A stretch of DNA of 64,000 nt from Dactylis glomerata (GCA_007115705.1 QXEO01000727.1:445497-509496); one strand, 5' to 3'; shown: positions 49,152 to 61,645, counted from the stretch's first letter. A program made the numbers and translations. Notes: a model not told the origin generated them from the sequence alone.

Positions 49152-52067
49152 CTGCGCCTAGCTCAAAGGCGTTAAAGAAAAGCACTCTTGGGAGATAACC
49201 CATTGTTTATTTTCAGTACTTTTTCTTTTATTTGAGTCTTGGAAGTTATTACTACTATAATAACTGCTCCTTATCCTTTTTATTTCGTTGTTGTGCCAAG
49301 AGAAGCCTCTAATTTGAGTGAGGTAAGATTTGGTGATGTTGCTGTCCTGAAACAGTTTTCGGTGCTGCACCGTAAAAATTCGTGAAAATTCTCTGTATAT
49401 CTTTTGGACCTCCGATTTCTTGTGCATATGCCCCAGGTTATATCCAACCTTTCATTAGTTGAACACTTTTTGATTTGAGCAACAGAAAACCCTCTAAAAA
49501 TGACCTTTATCAGCTGTTCTGTTTTGACAGATTCCTGCCAATATTTGTGTTTGCCGCTTTATCGCTTTCTTTTTGAGTTCTTTTGATCACAGAACTTTTG
49601 GGGAAGTTACTACAGTAGTATATGCTTTATATTTAGTGGTTTTGAGTTGAAACCTGAAGAAAAAAGAGTTGATTCATTACTATGCTTACACTAATGTTGC
49701 TAATAGATTTGTGTTTGGTTTTGTATGAAAGAAGTTTTCAAGTGTAGGGATTGGAGAATGATGAGATGAGATGAAGAATGGACAAAAACTCAAGCTTGGG
49801 GATGCCCATGCAACCCCCAAGAAATATCCAAGAGGTACAAGCGTCAAAGCTTGGGGATGCCCCCGAGGCACCCCCTTCTTCATCGGCAAAAATCAGGTCA
49901 CCTTTCAAAACACTATATTTTTATTGCTTCATGCACTATGCGTTTTTCTTGGAGCGTCAGTTGCTTTTGTTTTAAGTTTTATTTTGATTTGTTTGCTGCA
50001 ATAAATGGTTAGATCACATCATGTTTCTTTTGGAGGAGATGAACTTGTTTTTCATTGCCAAGAACACTCTAGTTTTCACTCTTATCGTTCAACGAGTGTT
50101 CTCTTTTTCTGCTACTGCGTTTAGCCTTTGTTTTTCGCCTTGATTTTTGTTCAGATCTTGTTTTATCTTTCCATCAAGGTGTATTTTGACCTCTGGTCCA
50201 TGTTGGTTTTCCTCAAAAGAGTTTCCTCAAAAAGGTTTTAATGGTGTTGGAAAAGAGAAAAAGCTTTATGCAAAAAAGTGGTACAAGTAGGAGCTTGTGT
50301 AGACTGTGGCCTAGGCTTTTGCATGTTGTGCTTGATGTCTTTTTGATAGTATGCTTAGTGGTTTTGTTGTAGTATGACTTGTCTCAAATAACTGAGATTG
50401 CTTAATGAGCCTTTGAAAAAATCATGCGTTGTTTAAATTATTTGGAAGCATTATTTTGGTTTTCTCCTTGATGCTTTATTTGGGTTGACTTGGCGCATGC
50501 TCACACATATTTGACTCATATAAAGTCGCCATTGCCTCTATGATCATTTAGTTTTTGACTTTTGATACCATCTTATGCTTCTTTTAATGTCGCTTTGTCG
50601 CTCTGCATGATTATGGCCGTTATTGCTCTCTTAGTTGGTCGCTCCCAGTCTTTTGCTAGCCTTCATTTTGTACTGAGTATGAGCTCTACTCGTACATCCA
50701 ACTCCTAAAAACCAAGTTTGCCATTGTGTCCACCTTACATACCTATTAGCAATTTGCTATTCCAAAGTACATTTGACTTGATTTTATCTACTCTTTAAAT
50801 TAAACTCTTACCAGTGTTATGCAAAAATTGGTCAGTAAAGCTCTCACGAACCGGAAGGCACACTTTATTTTTCTCGTTCTTAAAAATTTGACATTGTGGT
50901 CTCTTATGTTGAGTTGTTATGCTTGCAAGTTGTAAGTTGGGAATTAGCCCATCCATGCCGTCATGGGGCAAGCTTTTAACATTTCACTTCTTATTTGAGT
51001 TGATATCGTGATCTTTTATTTATGGATACTCGTGGTGTGAAATGAATTGGGAATCTTGCGGGATCATGGAGTTTGTATATGTGTTACAGAAACACCTGGG
51101 CCGCCAATCTAAGCCATGCATAATTCATGGTGGAAATTTGCAGTATGCCCATAGTGGACATTCGACGACGCATCTCAAAATAAAAACCTATACAAATGGT
51201 AAATAAAAGAGATGTCGAGGTGTTCATTGTCTGCTTGTCCTGTCATTTTGATGTGGGCTTGTTCCATGTCATCGGGTACGGAGGTACCCCGTTGGCGGTT
51301 CTCGATGATACGTGTATACCTACAATGACAAGAGCTCGCTTGTGACTCTAAGTAAAGTAGCATGAGGTTTGGGTACTCGTATTCATGGGACACGAGGTTT
51401 TCAACTTATGATTTGTCAAACATATGCAGCATAAGTGTTCTCGCATTAACTTTAACCATTCAAGATGCTTATGATGGGGGCAATGAGAGCTCAAAGCCAG
51501 TAAGTACCATAATTTTTGAAGGTTTATAAAACTTGCAATCACTACTTCCCTCCGCGAAGGGCCTTTCTTTTTACTTTTATGTTGATTCACCACCTTCTAC
51601 CTTTATGCACCATTAAGAGAGCATAGTTGTCATTCTGAGTATAATGTGCATTGTCCCAAAGTTTTCATTGATTGATTCATGACTATGGTTTCACTTGTTC
51701 TTAAATTATTTGTATCTAGTCGCCCTCTTAAACTTGAAGGTGTCCTATGCATTTATATTTTGCTCTCCATGAAGGACAATCTGAAAACCATTTGTATGTT
51801 TTTCCTTATGATTTGAACACACGTTTGACTTTCGTTGTTTCATTTTCATGAACTTTTGTTTGTGTTCATTTTCATGTTATAACATGGTTGCTAAGTTTCT
51901 ATTATCAAGATTATGTCTTTCATGCCCATGTTTTAAGTTCTTTGATCTCAGCACTCAATGCTTTACCTATATGATAAAGATTGTGATGGTGCATGTCACC
52001 TCAAAAATTATTTCTTTTGTTATCACTTACCTACTCAAGGACGAGCAGGAGTTAAGCTTGGGGATGC
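49152..52067 (+). other. 3' non-coding module of the outer element, with polypurine tract
   Basis: About 2.9 kb without meaningful frames. It is homologous, in opposite orientation, to 42588-45511 of the inner element. It ends with a purine-rich AAGCTTGGGGATGC directly before the 3' LTR, the polypurine tract that would prime plus-strand synthesis. Confidence 0.85.
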
Positions 52068-53502
52068 TGATACATCTCAAACGTATCTATAATTTTTGAT
52101 GCTCCATGCTGGTTTTTACACCATTTGCCTTGTGTTTCGTTACACTTTGTGGCATTTTTATGCGATTTCCAGAACTAACCTATTGACAAGATGCCACAGT
52201 GCCAGTTCCCTGTTTTCTGCTATTTTTGTGTTTTAGAAAAGCTACACAGGAAATATTCTCGGAATTGGACGAAACAAGTTCCAGAATTCCTATTTTTCCC
52301 GGACGAAGGACGAGGACCGAAAGAGAACCGGAGGGGGGCCAGGGGCCAGCCTCACAATAGGGCGGCGCAGCCCAGGCCCTAGCCACGCCCCCTATGTGGG
52401 AGGAGGCCCTGGCAGCCCCCTGACGATGCCCCTTCGCCTATATAAAGCCTCGGGACGGAAAACCCTAGGGAGGGGGCAATTTTCCAGAAAGAGTTCCGCA
52501 GCTCCGCCGCCGTCGAAGACAAATTTCGGGGAACAGAAGTCTCTATTCCGGCACCCTGCCGGGACGGGGAAGTGCCCCCGGAGCCATCTCCATCGGTCTC
52601 CATCACCGTCTCCGCCGTCTCCATCGACCTCATCGCCATCTCCATCAACCTTGCTGTCTCCTATGATGAGGAGGGAGTAGTTCACCCCCGGGGCTGAGGG
52701 CTCTACCGGTAGCTATGTGGTTCACCTCCCTCTCCCATGATGTGATCTTTATGTGATCGTGAGCTTTGTATCTAGTTGAATTGGTAGATGTTATTATTCA
52801 GATATTATGCTACTCTTATGCTTTATTATTGTACTCTCCAGAGATACCTCGTATCATGGTGTAAAGGTGACTAGTGTGTGCATCATGTGTATCTTTTTTG
52901 GTTAATGTCTCTATGAAATGTTGGTGTTTGTTGGAACCAGCTAGTGCGTTCATGGAGATAGTGTGGGACAATCTAGTTTGGGTACATACGGACTTTGAGG
53001 AGTGCTTCGTAGCCCTACGCATGATTAGTGTATATTTTCCATTGGAGAATTGTTTTGAGTTGCATATGGATGATAGTATCTATTGGTTCAATTATGTTAT
53101 ATTTGTTGGGAGTGTGTCCACTAGTGAAAGTATGATCCCTAGGCCTTGTTTCCAAGCATTGCACACCGTTTACTTCCTGTTTTGTTACATGTTTGCTCGC
53201 AGCGATATTTATTTCAGATTACATTTGCTACTTATAATCATCACTACCACTTGTATTTCACTATCTCTTCGCCGAACTAGTGCACCTATACATCTGACAA
53301 GTGTATTGGGTGTGTTAGGGACACAAGAGACTTTCTGTATCGTAATTGCAGGGTTGCTTGAGAGGGATAGCTTTGACCTCTTCCTCCCTGAGTTCGATAA
53401 ACCTTGGGTGATCCACTTAAGGGAAATTTGCTGCTGTTCTACAAACCTCTGCACTTGGAGGCCCAACACTGTCTACAAGAACAGACGCGTGCGTAGACAT
53501 CA
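52068..53502 (+). repeat. 3' LTR of the outer element
   Basis: 1435 bp, from TGATACATCTCAAACG to GTAGACATCA. It matches the 5' LTR in length and nearly in sequence. Confidence 0.93.
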
Positions 53503-54328
53503 CGGGTCATGGTCTCGCCCGATGGGACATAGCCGCATTCGGAGTGTGCATACTCCTGAAGAATAGAGCTATGAAGAAGACGCTGCGAAATGGCACAAGC
53601 GGGCCAAAACATCGATCTGATGGCCGTGTGGATTGCAAGCAAGTCCAGAAAAATTCTGAGGAAGAAAGGGACTTGATGCCTCCTGTTTTTCAATAATAAT
53701 TATCTTCATAATTTTGCACCACTAGAAGAATTTGATCTTGTGCGATAGTCCATACCATAGGGGGCAGTGCCCCTGGATTATACTAAAATCTAGCACTGTT
53801 GGACTCTTAGGAGAAGCCGACCTCCTTTTTGCCAACACCCCGCCTAACCGGGATTTTGCGTGAGAAGAGAAGGGAGTTGCCTGGTGGTGGGTGTTCCTCG
53901 CTGCAAGCGTCATCCTCTTCATAGGAGTCCTCCTACGACCACATAGGGCTAAGTAGCATATTAATTTGAATATAAGGGTGGGTTCCATGAAAATATTTGA
54001 ATATAAAGTGGCAATGCTCATGGTGGAGCGCAAGGAAGCTCACCTCTCCCATGCTTCCCCTCCGAGAAACCTCTTCCGCCTCTCTTATTACACTATCTTG
54101 CTCTGGTTGGCTACCGGCGGAGTACTACACATCAATCTCGCTTCTAAGTGGGTGGGATAAGTAACGTAGTACTCCTCCTCCTTCGCCCTGCCCCTGGGTC
54201 GACCAACGCACCGCGAGGCTAGGCCAGAACTAAAAAATTGCAAAATCCACTAGCTCGGGGTTTACTATATATAGACCTCTCCGAACCCCTGGAATGGAAG
54301 TTTCCTGGAATGCGTGGCACGAATATGA

Positions 54329-54334
<6 letters not shown>
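53503..54334. repeat. Right part of the first tandem-duplication copy
   Basis: 53790-54000 aligns with 56530-56760 (GCCGACCTC..., a GGTGTTC motif, CTACGACCA and TTTGAATATAA in order) with an offset of about 2.74 kb. No intact gene. Confidence 0.65.

Positions 54335-54377
<43 letters not shown>
54335..54377 (+). repeat. GA microsatellite
   Basis: About 21 uninterrupted GA units. Confidence 0.95.
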
Positions 54378-54380
<3 letters not shown>

Positions 54381-56440
54381 GGTGGGTTCTACTCTGCTTC
54401 GCTTTGTCCCCTCCAGGCGCTACTCCTATACGTGGGACCTGAGCCTATCTTTCTCGAGGGTCGGACATGGAGGGCGTGAGAACACATGTTTTAGTTGGGC
54501 TAATTGTTGGCCTTATCTAAAGATGATACTCCCTTCGCCCCAAAATATCTTGCGTACAATTTATACTAAACATGTTTACTTAGTTACACCTTATGCGATC
54601 ATTGAATGTTATATACTTAATTTTAGTACTTAACGTCAAAATATAGTACAATTTAAGTGTATATCGTTACAAATCAAGGATATATGGAGACAACTAATTT
54701 AGAAGCATTTTTAGACGGCGAGGGCGAAGAGATGAGCAGCTATGAACCTAGTGGAAAGACAACGGACAGACGTGGACCGTGCGCACACATACGCAGAGGC
54801 TCCGACATAATAATGGTCAGGAATCTGTGTGTTCATTCCATTCCTATGCCCTGGCCCGGCCGGTCTCTCTCCCTATCCATAGTCATAGTACCTCTCCATT
54901 CCACCATACGCATTTAACACGTGTTTATGTGATAAAAATTATTGTCACTACTTTAGTAAGTATACTTTTCAATAGAAATACAATGATATCAATTTATGTC
55001 GCATAAAATATATATTAATACACTAACTATTGGTTGCAGTTTTTTAGTCAACTGAAATGAAATATGCCTTATATTCTAGAAAAATGGAATACGCTTTATA
55101 TTTGAGATCGGAGGTAGTACTGCTGCCTGACATAGTGGCTAGGTGCAGGCCAGCGATGAGTGATCACTCGTGATGAGAGGAAGCTCGCATGCCTTGCATA
55201 TGGCCGCATCAATGTGACATACTAGCTGGCTAAAACGTAGCTAGACCTATGATCAAGAAGAGAGCTCAGATCTGTGCCGTAGTGGTTTACGAACGTAAGA
55301 CAAAGCTTATTCCTAGCAGCTCTCTCCCGATCGATGCTTCTCAATGCTACTGTACTCTGCAAGCATGCAACTATAGCCTAGAGGCTAGAGCCAGCTAGTG
55401 GATGCTCAGATTTGTAATGCAGAAGCAGCAGAACGATCGCTATAGCTGTGCGGCTGTGCCCACGCGTGCGGCGCCCATATATATGCCCGCATGCGTCATC
55501 CCGATGGAAGAAGAAAGTGAGTCAAAGAGAAGATCGATGAATCCAAGTATACCACCAGTAGAAAGCAAAGCAACGCACCCCAGGCCCCCATGCTATGTAC
55601 TCGCGGTCTCTCTAAAACGATATCGAACCGACTGGCCGTCCAGGTGTATAGTGTTGTGGGCAGCCTTGGCGGCCTTCCACGGCGGCATCGTACGCCGGCC
55701 GGCAGCCTCCCCCGTCTTTGGGTTTTGCCGGAAGTGGCCGTGTGTCGGCTTTCCGATCCGAAAGGGAAAAGGACCATCCACCATATGCGCAACATGGGAC
55801 GAAGACCGTCAAAGTGAAGTGAGAATGTGAGATCGAGAGTTGGGGTACAGTAGTCGAAACTTTGGACCGTTTGGATCGATCGTCTTCACCACACTCTCCC
55901 TACTCAGGAAATCCTTTCACACTCTACCAAACGAAAGCCCATGCTGTTTGGAACATTAGATGCATGCCATGAGAGCCTAGGTTCCACTTAATGCAATAAA
56001 CTGGCCAACGGAAAGACTCGCATGTGGGGAGGTGGATCCCGTAACGCAAAGTCAATATACTTCAGAGAATGTATATTTTCTAGTTTATTTTTTTAAAAAA
56101 TATTTACACGTAGGTAGTGGAACTTAAATATGTGTATTTGTGGCCTATATAAAAAGATAAAATTATTTGTAACTCCCCTCCCCCGCGCTCCACTTCCCCT
56201 CCACACTCGCAACTCCACTCTCAATCGATCGGTAGTCAGTACACCATGGCCATGCGCACTCACTCCTTCCCCTCCTCCTTCTAGCCGCAGTCATGCATGC
56301 CCACAGTCCGAGCTGCTTGACAGATAAGAGCTTGGGGCAAAATAATGTAGATCTTGCTAGTAGATCCCTTCCAAAAAAATCTTCAGAACATGGTACAAAG
56401 CTTGGGAGGGTGCCGGGTGCGGTGGCCCCCTTGGCTTGTA
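54378..56440. repeat. Second copy of the tandem duplication, with promoter-like DNA
   Basis: 54790-55860 is the paralogue of 36510-37310. 54530-54575 and 55085-55120 look like separated Stowaway ends. At 56138-56150 a TATA-like CCTATATAAAAAG is followed by a C-rich leader and ATG 56246 with only 12 codons before a stop. This could be the 5' end of a lost gene. No other coding evidence. Confidence 0.55.
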
Positions 56441-56522
56441 CTCCCTCTGTTCCATATTAGTTGTCACTGCAATGTGTTCAGATACATTCGAATAAATGAC
56501 AACTAATATGGAACGAAGGGAG
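56441..56522. mobile_element. Stowaway MITE, complete
   Basis: Starts CTCCCTCTGTTCCATATTAG after TA (56439-56440) and ends with its near complement before TA (56523-56524). 82 bp. Confidence 0.9.
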
Positions 56523-57430
56523 TACTAAGCTCTGCCATTGCTCGACGCCCACAAAGTTGATGACCTTCTCGTTGCCGATGCCTCGCCTGACCTGGACTTT
56601 GTGTCAGAGGAGAGGGGAAGTGGCATGGTGGTAGGTGTTCGTCGCAACAGGTGACGTCCACTTCATCAGCCTCCTCTACATCTTTGTTAAGTCCTTGTGC
56701 TGTTATGTCCTCATGCTACGACCAATCGGGGCTAATCAATATATTTATTTGAATATAAACTTCTGTGTATAACGAAAATATATTGGATTCAAATTTGTGA
56801 CCACAACGTGTGATGAATAGTTTTGGGAATTTGATTTTTCAAGACCTAACTGCTCTTCGTGTAATAATAAGATTTGGAATTCTCTCACGGGCTTGTAGAA
56901 CTTCTCACCTTTGAACCACCATAAGCAGCCATCTACAAAAAGATAAATTCGCAAAAATGCATCATCTATTGCAAAAAAATCCATAAATTTATTTAACATA
57001 GAACATCATGCACTGTTCGACACTTCAATATAGGACACCATGCAAAAAATTAAGAGTAATTTCCGATTTTTACCCCTTAGTTTGACGTTTTTTACACTAA
57101 TTACCCAATTTAACAACTTTTCATCCTAATTACCCCATTTATTGAAAATCTTGCCACTTTTTACCCTCTAAGATAATTTGATCATTCTGGCCTGTGCATT
57201 CTGGCTGTCAAGTCGATATGGCGCGCCACATAGGCGGTTTGCCTCCTGGTGGTCTTGTTCTGGTTCACCTCCAATAAATCATTCGATCTGCCTATATGTA
57301 GTCTGCCAGTTTTGTTCTCACAGCACCAATCATGTTCCATTTGGGACAAACTAATTTTCTCAAGGTACTCGCTCAACTCAGTCTATGTTAGTTCGGCAAG
57401 GACTGGACTTCACTGCAGTCTACAACAATA
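56523..57430. other. Intergenic, end of the tandem duplication, no gene
   Basis: 56530-56760 matches 53790-54000. 57040-57180 is a distinctive TTTTTACCC / TAATTACCC repeat-like stretch of unknown family. No intact frames. Confidence 0.5.
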
Positions 57431-59209
57431 CACTAGTGGGGACGGGGCCTCCAGTCCCGGCCCGTAAGGGGCTTTAGTCCCGGTTTGCAAACCGGGACCC
57501 TAGCCGCGGGACTAAAGGCTGAACCTTTAGTCCCGGCCCGCTTACCAGCCGGGATTGGAGGGTGTCCACATGGGCACCTCGGAGCGAATCAGGGCCAGGA
57601 CCTTTAGTCCCGGTTTGTAACACAGACCGGGACTAAAGGGCATCTGCAGTTTTTTGTTTTTTGCTTTAGGGTTTTAGGGTTTAGGGGTTTTAGGTGTTCG
57701 GGGAATTAACGTGATGCCTCGTTTGGTGCCTTGGTGTTCGGGAATTAGTTTATGCATATATATAAGATTAACTTATCTTACAAGCGAGCATATATATACA
57801 ATTATATGGAGATCAGAATTATCGGGACAAGAGCCCGTCTATTCGATTACATGGACCAACATCAGTAATGGCCCCTAGCTACACTAAATCGTCCTTTGTC
57901 GTCTATAGCTTCTATCCTCAGAAAGGCCGCTAGCTCCTCTGCAACAGCAATCGCGCGTTGCTCTGGTAGGTACTTCTCCCGCATGGCCGTGTACTATATA
58001 AGAAGAGGAGATGAATATGAATATCAATCATGATAACAAAGAATGACGAGTAAAAATAGAGGTGTGAATGTTTATTGCTTACATCGTATCTGTAATCCTT
58101 GTGCTCAGAGGTAAACGTGCGAATGGTCTCGCAAACATAGTATCCACATAGATGCGTCCCCCGTGGCTGCTGGTCGCACTTTACGAGAATAGAATATATA
58201 TAATCAAAATAATAATCTAGCATTACAAATGTATTGAAAATAGAAGTATATCATACTACTACTTACCTGAGCCGCTCTAAAGGTCAGCTTCTCATCCCGG
58301 ATACCGGGAGTCACGCACTTGAACCGCTTCCAAACCCTGCCCGATAAGGAAAATGATTTGCTAAGTTTTTCATTAATTGATATATCAGAAAATCATCAAA
58401 AGAGACCGATAGAGCGCAAGAATGATTGAAATTACCCTTGGAGCATGTCCTGCAGGCTTTGGAACTGTTCCAAGGGTCTCGATAATGGGTCGAAGGCATC
58501 AACTCTTCCCTTATCAATTTGAATGTCCAACAGAATCCAGTGGAAGCTGCACATATATATATATATATGTGTCAGTAACTTATCAATAACACTCATAAGT
58601 GAATGGACACAACAGAGTAAGACCCTCACTTGAAGTTGCATGGAAACAGTATGTGGTCACAGAAATTTTGATCTGTTAGAAACCTTAGAAGGTTTTCCTC
58701 TGTCTCCTTGGGGTTATCAGTTAGCGTCTTTATATGTATTTTATCTGGGTCAATAAACCCAATATTTAGGATGTTCCTACTTTTACATTCCAGAATCTTC
58801 ATTCTGCATAATAGAGTACAAGTCAGAACGGAACATGTTATATGTAGACAATGAATTGAAATAACTGATCAAGTTATATGTAGACAACGAATTAAAAAAC
58901 TTACAGACAATAGCAACTCATAAGCGATTTGTCGAGGGCGTCGGCATTGTACATCTGGAAGAGTTCATCAAAGTCGACATGGATGTCTTCGGGGCGGCCG
59001 TAGTACTCCCGTGGGACACGCGCCACGATCATCGTTCTCCCATTCTTTGATACACTTAAGTACCATGTATGCAAGTAACGCATATTTGTTGGGAGATCAT
59101 CCAACTTATCTTTGCTGACCAAAGGCGCTCCCATGACAAACTGTGGCTTAGGGGCTACCACAACCTTGGGTAACCTGTCGTCTTGGGAAGCCAGAACGTC
59201 TTCAACCGG
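57431..59209 (-). mobile_element. CACTA transposon, 3' part, cut by an LTR retrotransposon
   Basis: The element starts CACTAGTGGGGACGGGGCC at 57431. Subterminal repeats TTTAGTCCCGG and CCGGGACTAAAGG occur in both orientations to about 57645, the signature of a common grass CACTA group. The minus strand then carries the C-terminal exons of the second CACTA gene. The element continues to 59209, where an LTR begins, so its other end lies beyond the window. Confidence 0.88.
57862..59209 (-). pseudogene. Ulp1-like cysteine protease ORF of the CACTA element, C-terminal six exons
   Basis: Exons (minus) are 58905-59209 (open at the LTR junction), 58630-58803, 58436-58546, 58267-58336, 58083-58178 and 57862-57993. 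All junctions are GT-AG and the frame is continuous. Motifs of peptidase family C48 are in order: NFHWILLDI with the catalytic His, GRVDAFDPL with the Asp, and QQPRGTHLCGYYVC with a Gln and the candidate catalytic Cys. Upstream exons match the conserved region common to these genes (YYGRPEDIHVDFDELFQMYN, GFIDPDKIH, PKETEENLLRFL). Such proteases accompany the transposase in many CACTA elements; their role is not settled. The N-terminal part is separated by the LTR element, so the gene is broken although these exons look intact. Confidence 0.82.
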
Positions 59210-60282
59210 TGAAAGGACACAGATGTCGCCTAGAGGGGGGGGGGTGAATAGGCGATTAAAACTTTTATGAAAGGCTTGTACAAATGCGGAAATAAACTAA
59301 CGTTTAATTTGACAAGCTTACAAAACCTAATAAACTAGGCTCACCTATGTGTACCAACAGCTTATGCTAAGCAAGACAAGTAGCAAGGTGATAGCAAGAT
59401 ATATAACTTTAAGCACGATGGCTATCACCAATGTAAAGTGCATAAGTAGTGGAGCTCGGATAAGAGTTACCGAGGCACGAAGGAGACGAAGATGTATCCC
59501 GAAGTTCACTTCCAAAGGAAGCTAGTCTCCGTTGGAGAGGTGTGGTGGCTTAATGCACTCCGAACGCCACAAAGGCCTCACCTTGAGATGTGGTAGCACA
59601 ATGCTCACCAAATGCCACAAAGGCTCACCTCAAGATGCGGAGGCACGCTACGCACCGAACGCCACAAAGGCTCACCTTATTCTCCTCGTGCCCTCGCACA
59701 AAGCAAGATGCCATGATCCACTATGGGACACTTGAGGGCGGTCACCGAACCCGTACAAGCTTGGGGCAATCTCCACAACTTAATTGGAGGCTCCCAAGAA
59801 TCGCCACAAAGGCACCACAAAGGTTGGGGAATCTCCACAACTTAATTGGAGGCCCCAAGTATATGCCACAAAGGCCACTAAGCCGTCTAGGGTTCCAAGA
59901 ACCCAAGAGTAATAAGCTCACAACTTCCACTTACCGAATCTCCGAGGAGAACTCAAACCGATGCACCAAATGCAATGGCAAGAGCACACAAAGTGCTCAA
60001 ATCCTTCTCACTCAAATCCTACCAAAGCAACTAATGCTATGGAGAGATATGAGAGGAAGAACAAAGGAAATCCACAAAGAACTCCAAGATCTAGATCCAA
60101 TAGGTTCCCCTCACTTAGAGGAGATTTTGATTGGTGGAAGGATAGATCTAGATCTCCTCTCTCTTTTCCCTCAAGAAGATGCAAGAATCATTGGAGGGAT
60201 TGAGAGATAGAGCAAAGCTTCAAGGTCAACAATGGAGGAGAGAGAGAATGAAGCCAGCCCAGCCCAAGGAGGAAGAAGGGGG

Positions 60283-60292
60283 CCTTTTATAG
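60283..60292 (-). promoter_or_regulatory. TATA box of the right-hand LTR
   Basis: The minus strand reads CTATAAAAGG, followed by a pyrimidine-rich leader. Confidence 0.6.
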
Positions 60293-60329
60293 GTCCCCCA
60301 CGAAAACTAGCCGTTGCTGGGCACTTACC

Positions 60330-60610
60330 CCGGAGTCTCCGGCCTTTGGAGGGCGGAGACTCCGGGCAGGGGCTAAAAAGCCTCCGCCCCCATCTCTGCA
60401 CTGAGCGACACCTCGAGTTTTCGAGGTCCGGAGACTTGGGCCGGAGTCTCCGGTCCCTAGGGGCCGGAGACTTTGACCTGGAAAAGTACCCGGAGGTTCC
60501 GGGCCAAATCTCCGGACGAAAAAAGGCGAAAACACATTTTGGGCCGGAGTCTCCGGCCCTACGAGGCCGGAGTCTCCGGCCCTACGAGGCCGGAGTCTCC
60601 GGCCCTGGAA
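60330..60610 (-). repeat. Near-palindromic repeats in U3 of the right-hand LTR
   Basis: About seven copies of CCGGAGTCTCCGG-like sequence. The last three are exact 23-bp tandem units (starting 60542, 60565 and 60588). They lie about 40-320 bp upstream of the TATA box. Confidence 0.85.
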
Positions 60611-61645
60611 AAGGCAGAAACAGCTGAAACCAAAACGACCATAACTTGAGCATCCGGACTCCGTTTTTGATGATCTTGAGCTCGTTGGAATCACAACAAC
60701 GAGCTCTATAAGAATATGCATAGAAACATCATAGTCCAACAAGTGAGGATAAAACCACATGATGAGAGGTTTGACCTCTCTTCAAAGACGAACCGGTAAA
60801 ACCTCCAAACACCAAAAACTCAATAAGTGTTTCATGCAAAATCCGTTTTTGATGAGCTAGAGCTTATCATGGAAATAACCACAAGCTCTAGAACCTCACA
60901 TAGATAAAAGCCAAATAAGAACCAAGAAAGATGATGCCAAGAATGCAAAGGTTTGAGCTCTCTTCGAATGATGCGATTAAGTTACTCACTCGAGAGCCCC
61001 TCTTGATAGTACGGCTACCAATCCTATAACCCGGTCTCTCAACTAACATCATGAGACCGATAAGAAAGAAACCCTATCAATATCATACCTTTGCCTTGAG
61101 CAAAATCCACTTGATCTAGATGATAACCGTCTTGTCTTCCTCAAGTTGGAACACCTTTCTTGATCTTGCTTGCTTGGTGAAGTCTTGCGAATTGCTCCCC
61201 CATACACCACTATGGGAAAGACTCTCTTTAAGCATATCTTCACTTATCCATGATCACAATATATATGGCAAGCTTCAAGCATATGATCTCTTCTAGATTC
61301 CATCTTGAACTTGCGCTTCGGCTTGATCAATTCTTGAATCAACTCTTCTTTCTCCACAATGATGGTGTCTTGAAGATTCACATGAGTGCTCACTCAATCT
61401 TATTCTTCAAGACACACTTGATATAGGCTCAACTAGTTTATGATCAATCTTTGGATAACTACTTGAATAACACCTTGGCCATCACATAATCTTCTTCATT
61501 GTCTTCTTCATACAACCTTGAAACCAACAAATGGTTCAAGCATTGTCTATGGACAAGCCCTACAAATATAACTTAATGAAAACATTAGTCCATAGGGATT
61601 GTCATTAATTACCAAAACCACACATGGGGGCTCCATGCTCTTTCA

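Larger units (their letters stand above)
37985..53502 (+). mobile_element. Full-length non-autonomous LTR retrotransposon, interrupted by a second element
   Basis: The LTRs are 37985-39419 and 52068-53502, both 1435 bp. They start TGATAC and end CA. Flanking bases are CGGAT (37980-37984) and CGGGT (53503-53507), a target duplication with one mismatch. Primer-binding site, Gag-like ORF and polypurine tract are in order, but no protease, reverse transcriptase, RNase H or integrase is present. It would therefore depend on an autonomous partner. The Gag core and tRNA-Asp primer suggest a Gypsy relative. Without the insertion the element is about 8.5 kb. The LTRs differ by scattered substitutions, so it is not a very recent insertion. 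Confidence 0.93.
59210..61645 (-). repeat. 3' LTR of a minus-oriented LTR retrotransposon
   Basis: 2436 bp with perfect hexamer ends TGAAAG (59210-59215) and CTTTCA (61640-61645). On the minus strand the adjacent internal sequence ends in a polypurine AAAATGGGGGAGAT, which fixes the orientation: this is the 3' LTR and the element continues to the right. A TATA box (minus CTATAAAAGG, 60283-60292) lies downstream of a repeat-rich U3. The long open frame at 59590-60210 is LTR sequence. Confidence 0.85.

Noticed and set aside
59590..60210. 206-codon frame
   Set aside because: It lies wholly inside the 2436-bp LTR and has no recognisable domain.
60542..60606. Regular short repeats resembling a CRISPR array
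   Set aside because: The units are contiguous without spacers, are near-palindromic, and lie in a plant LTR U3.
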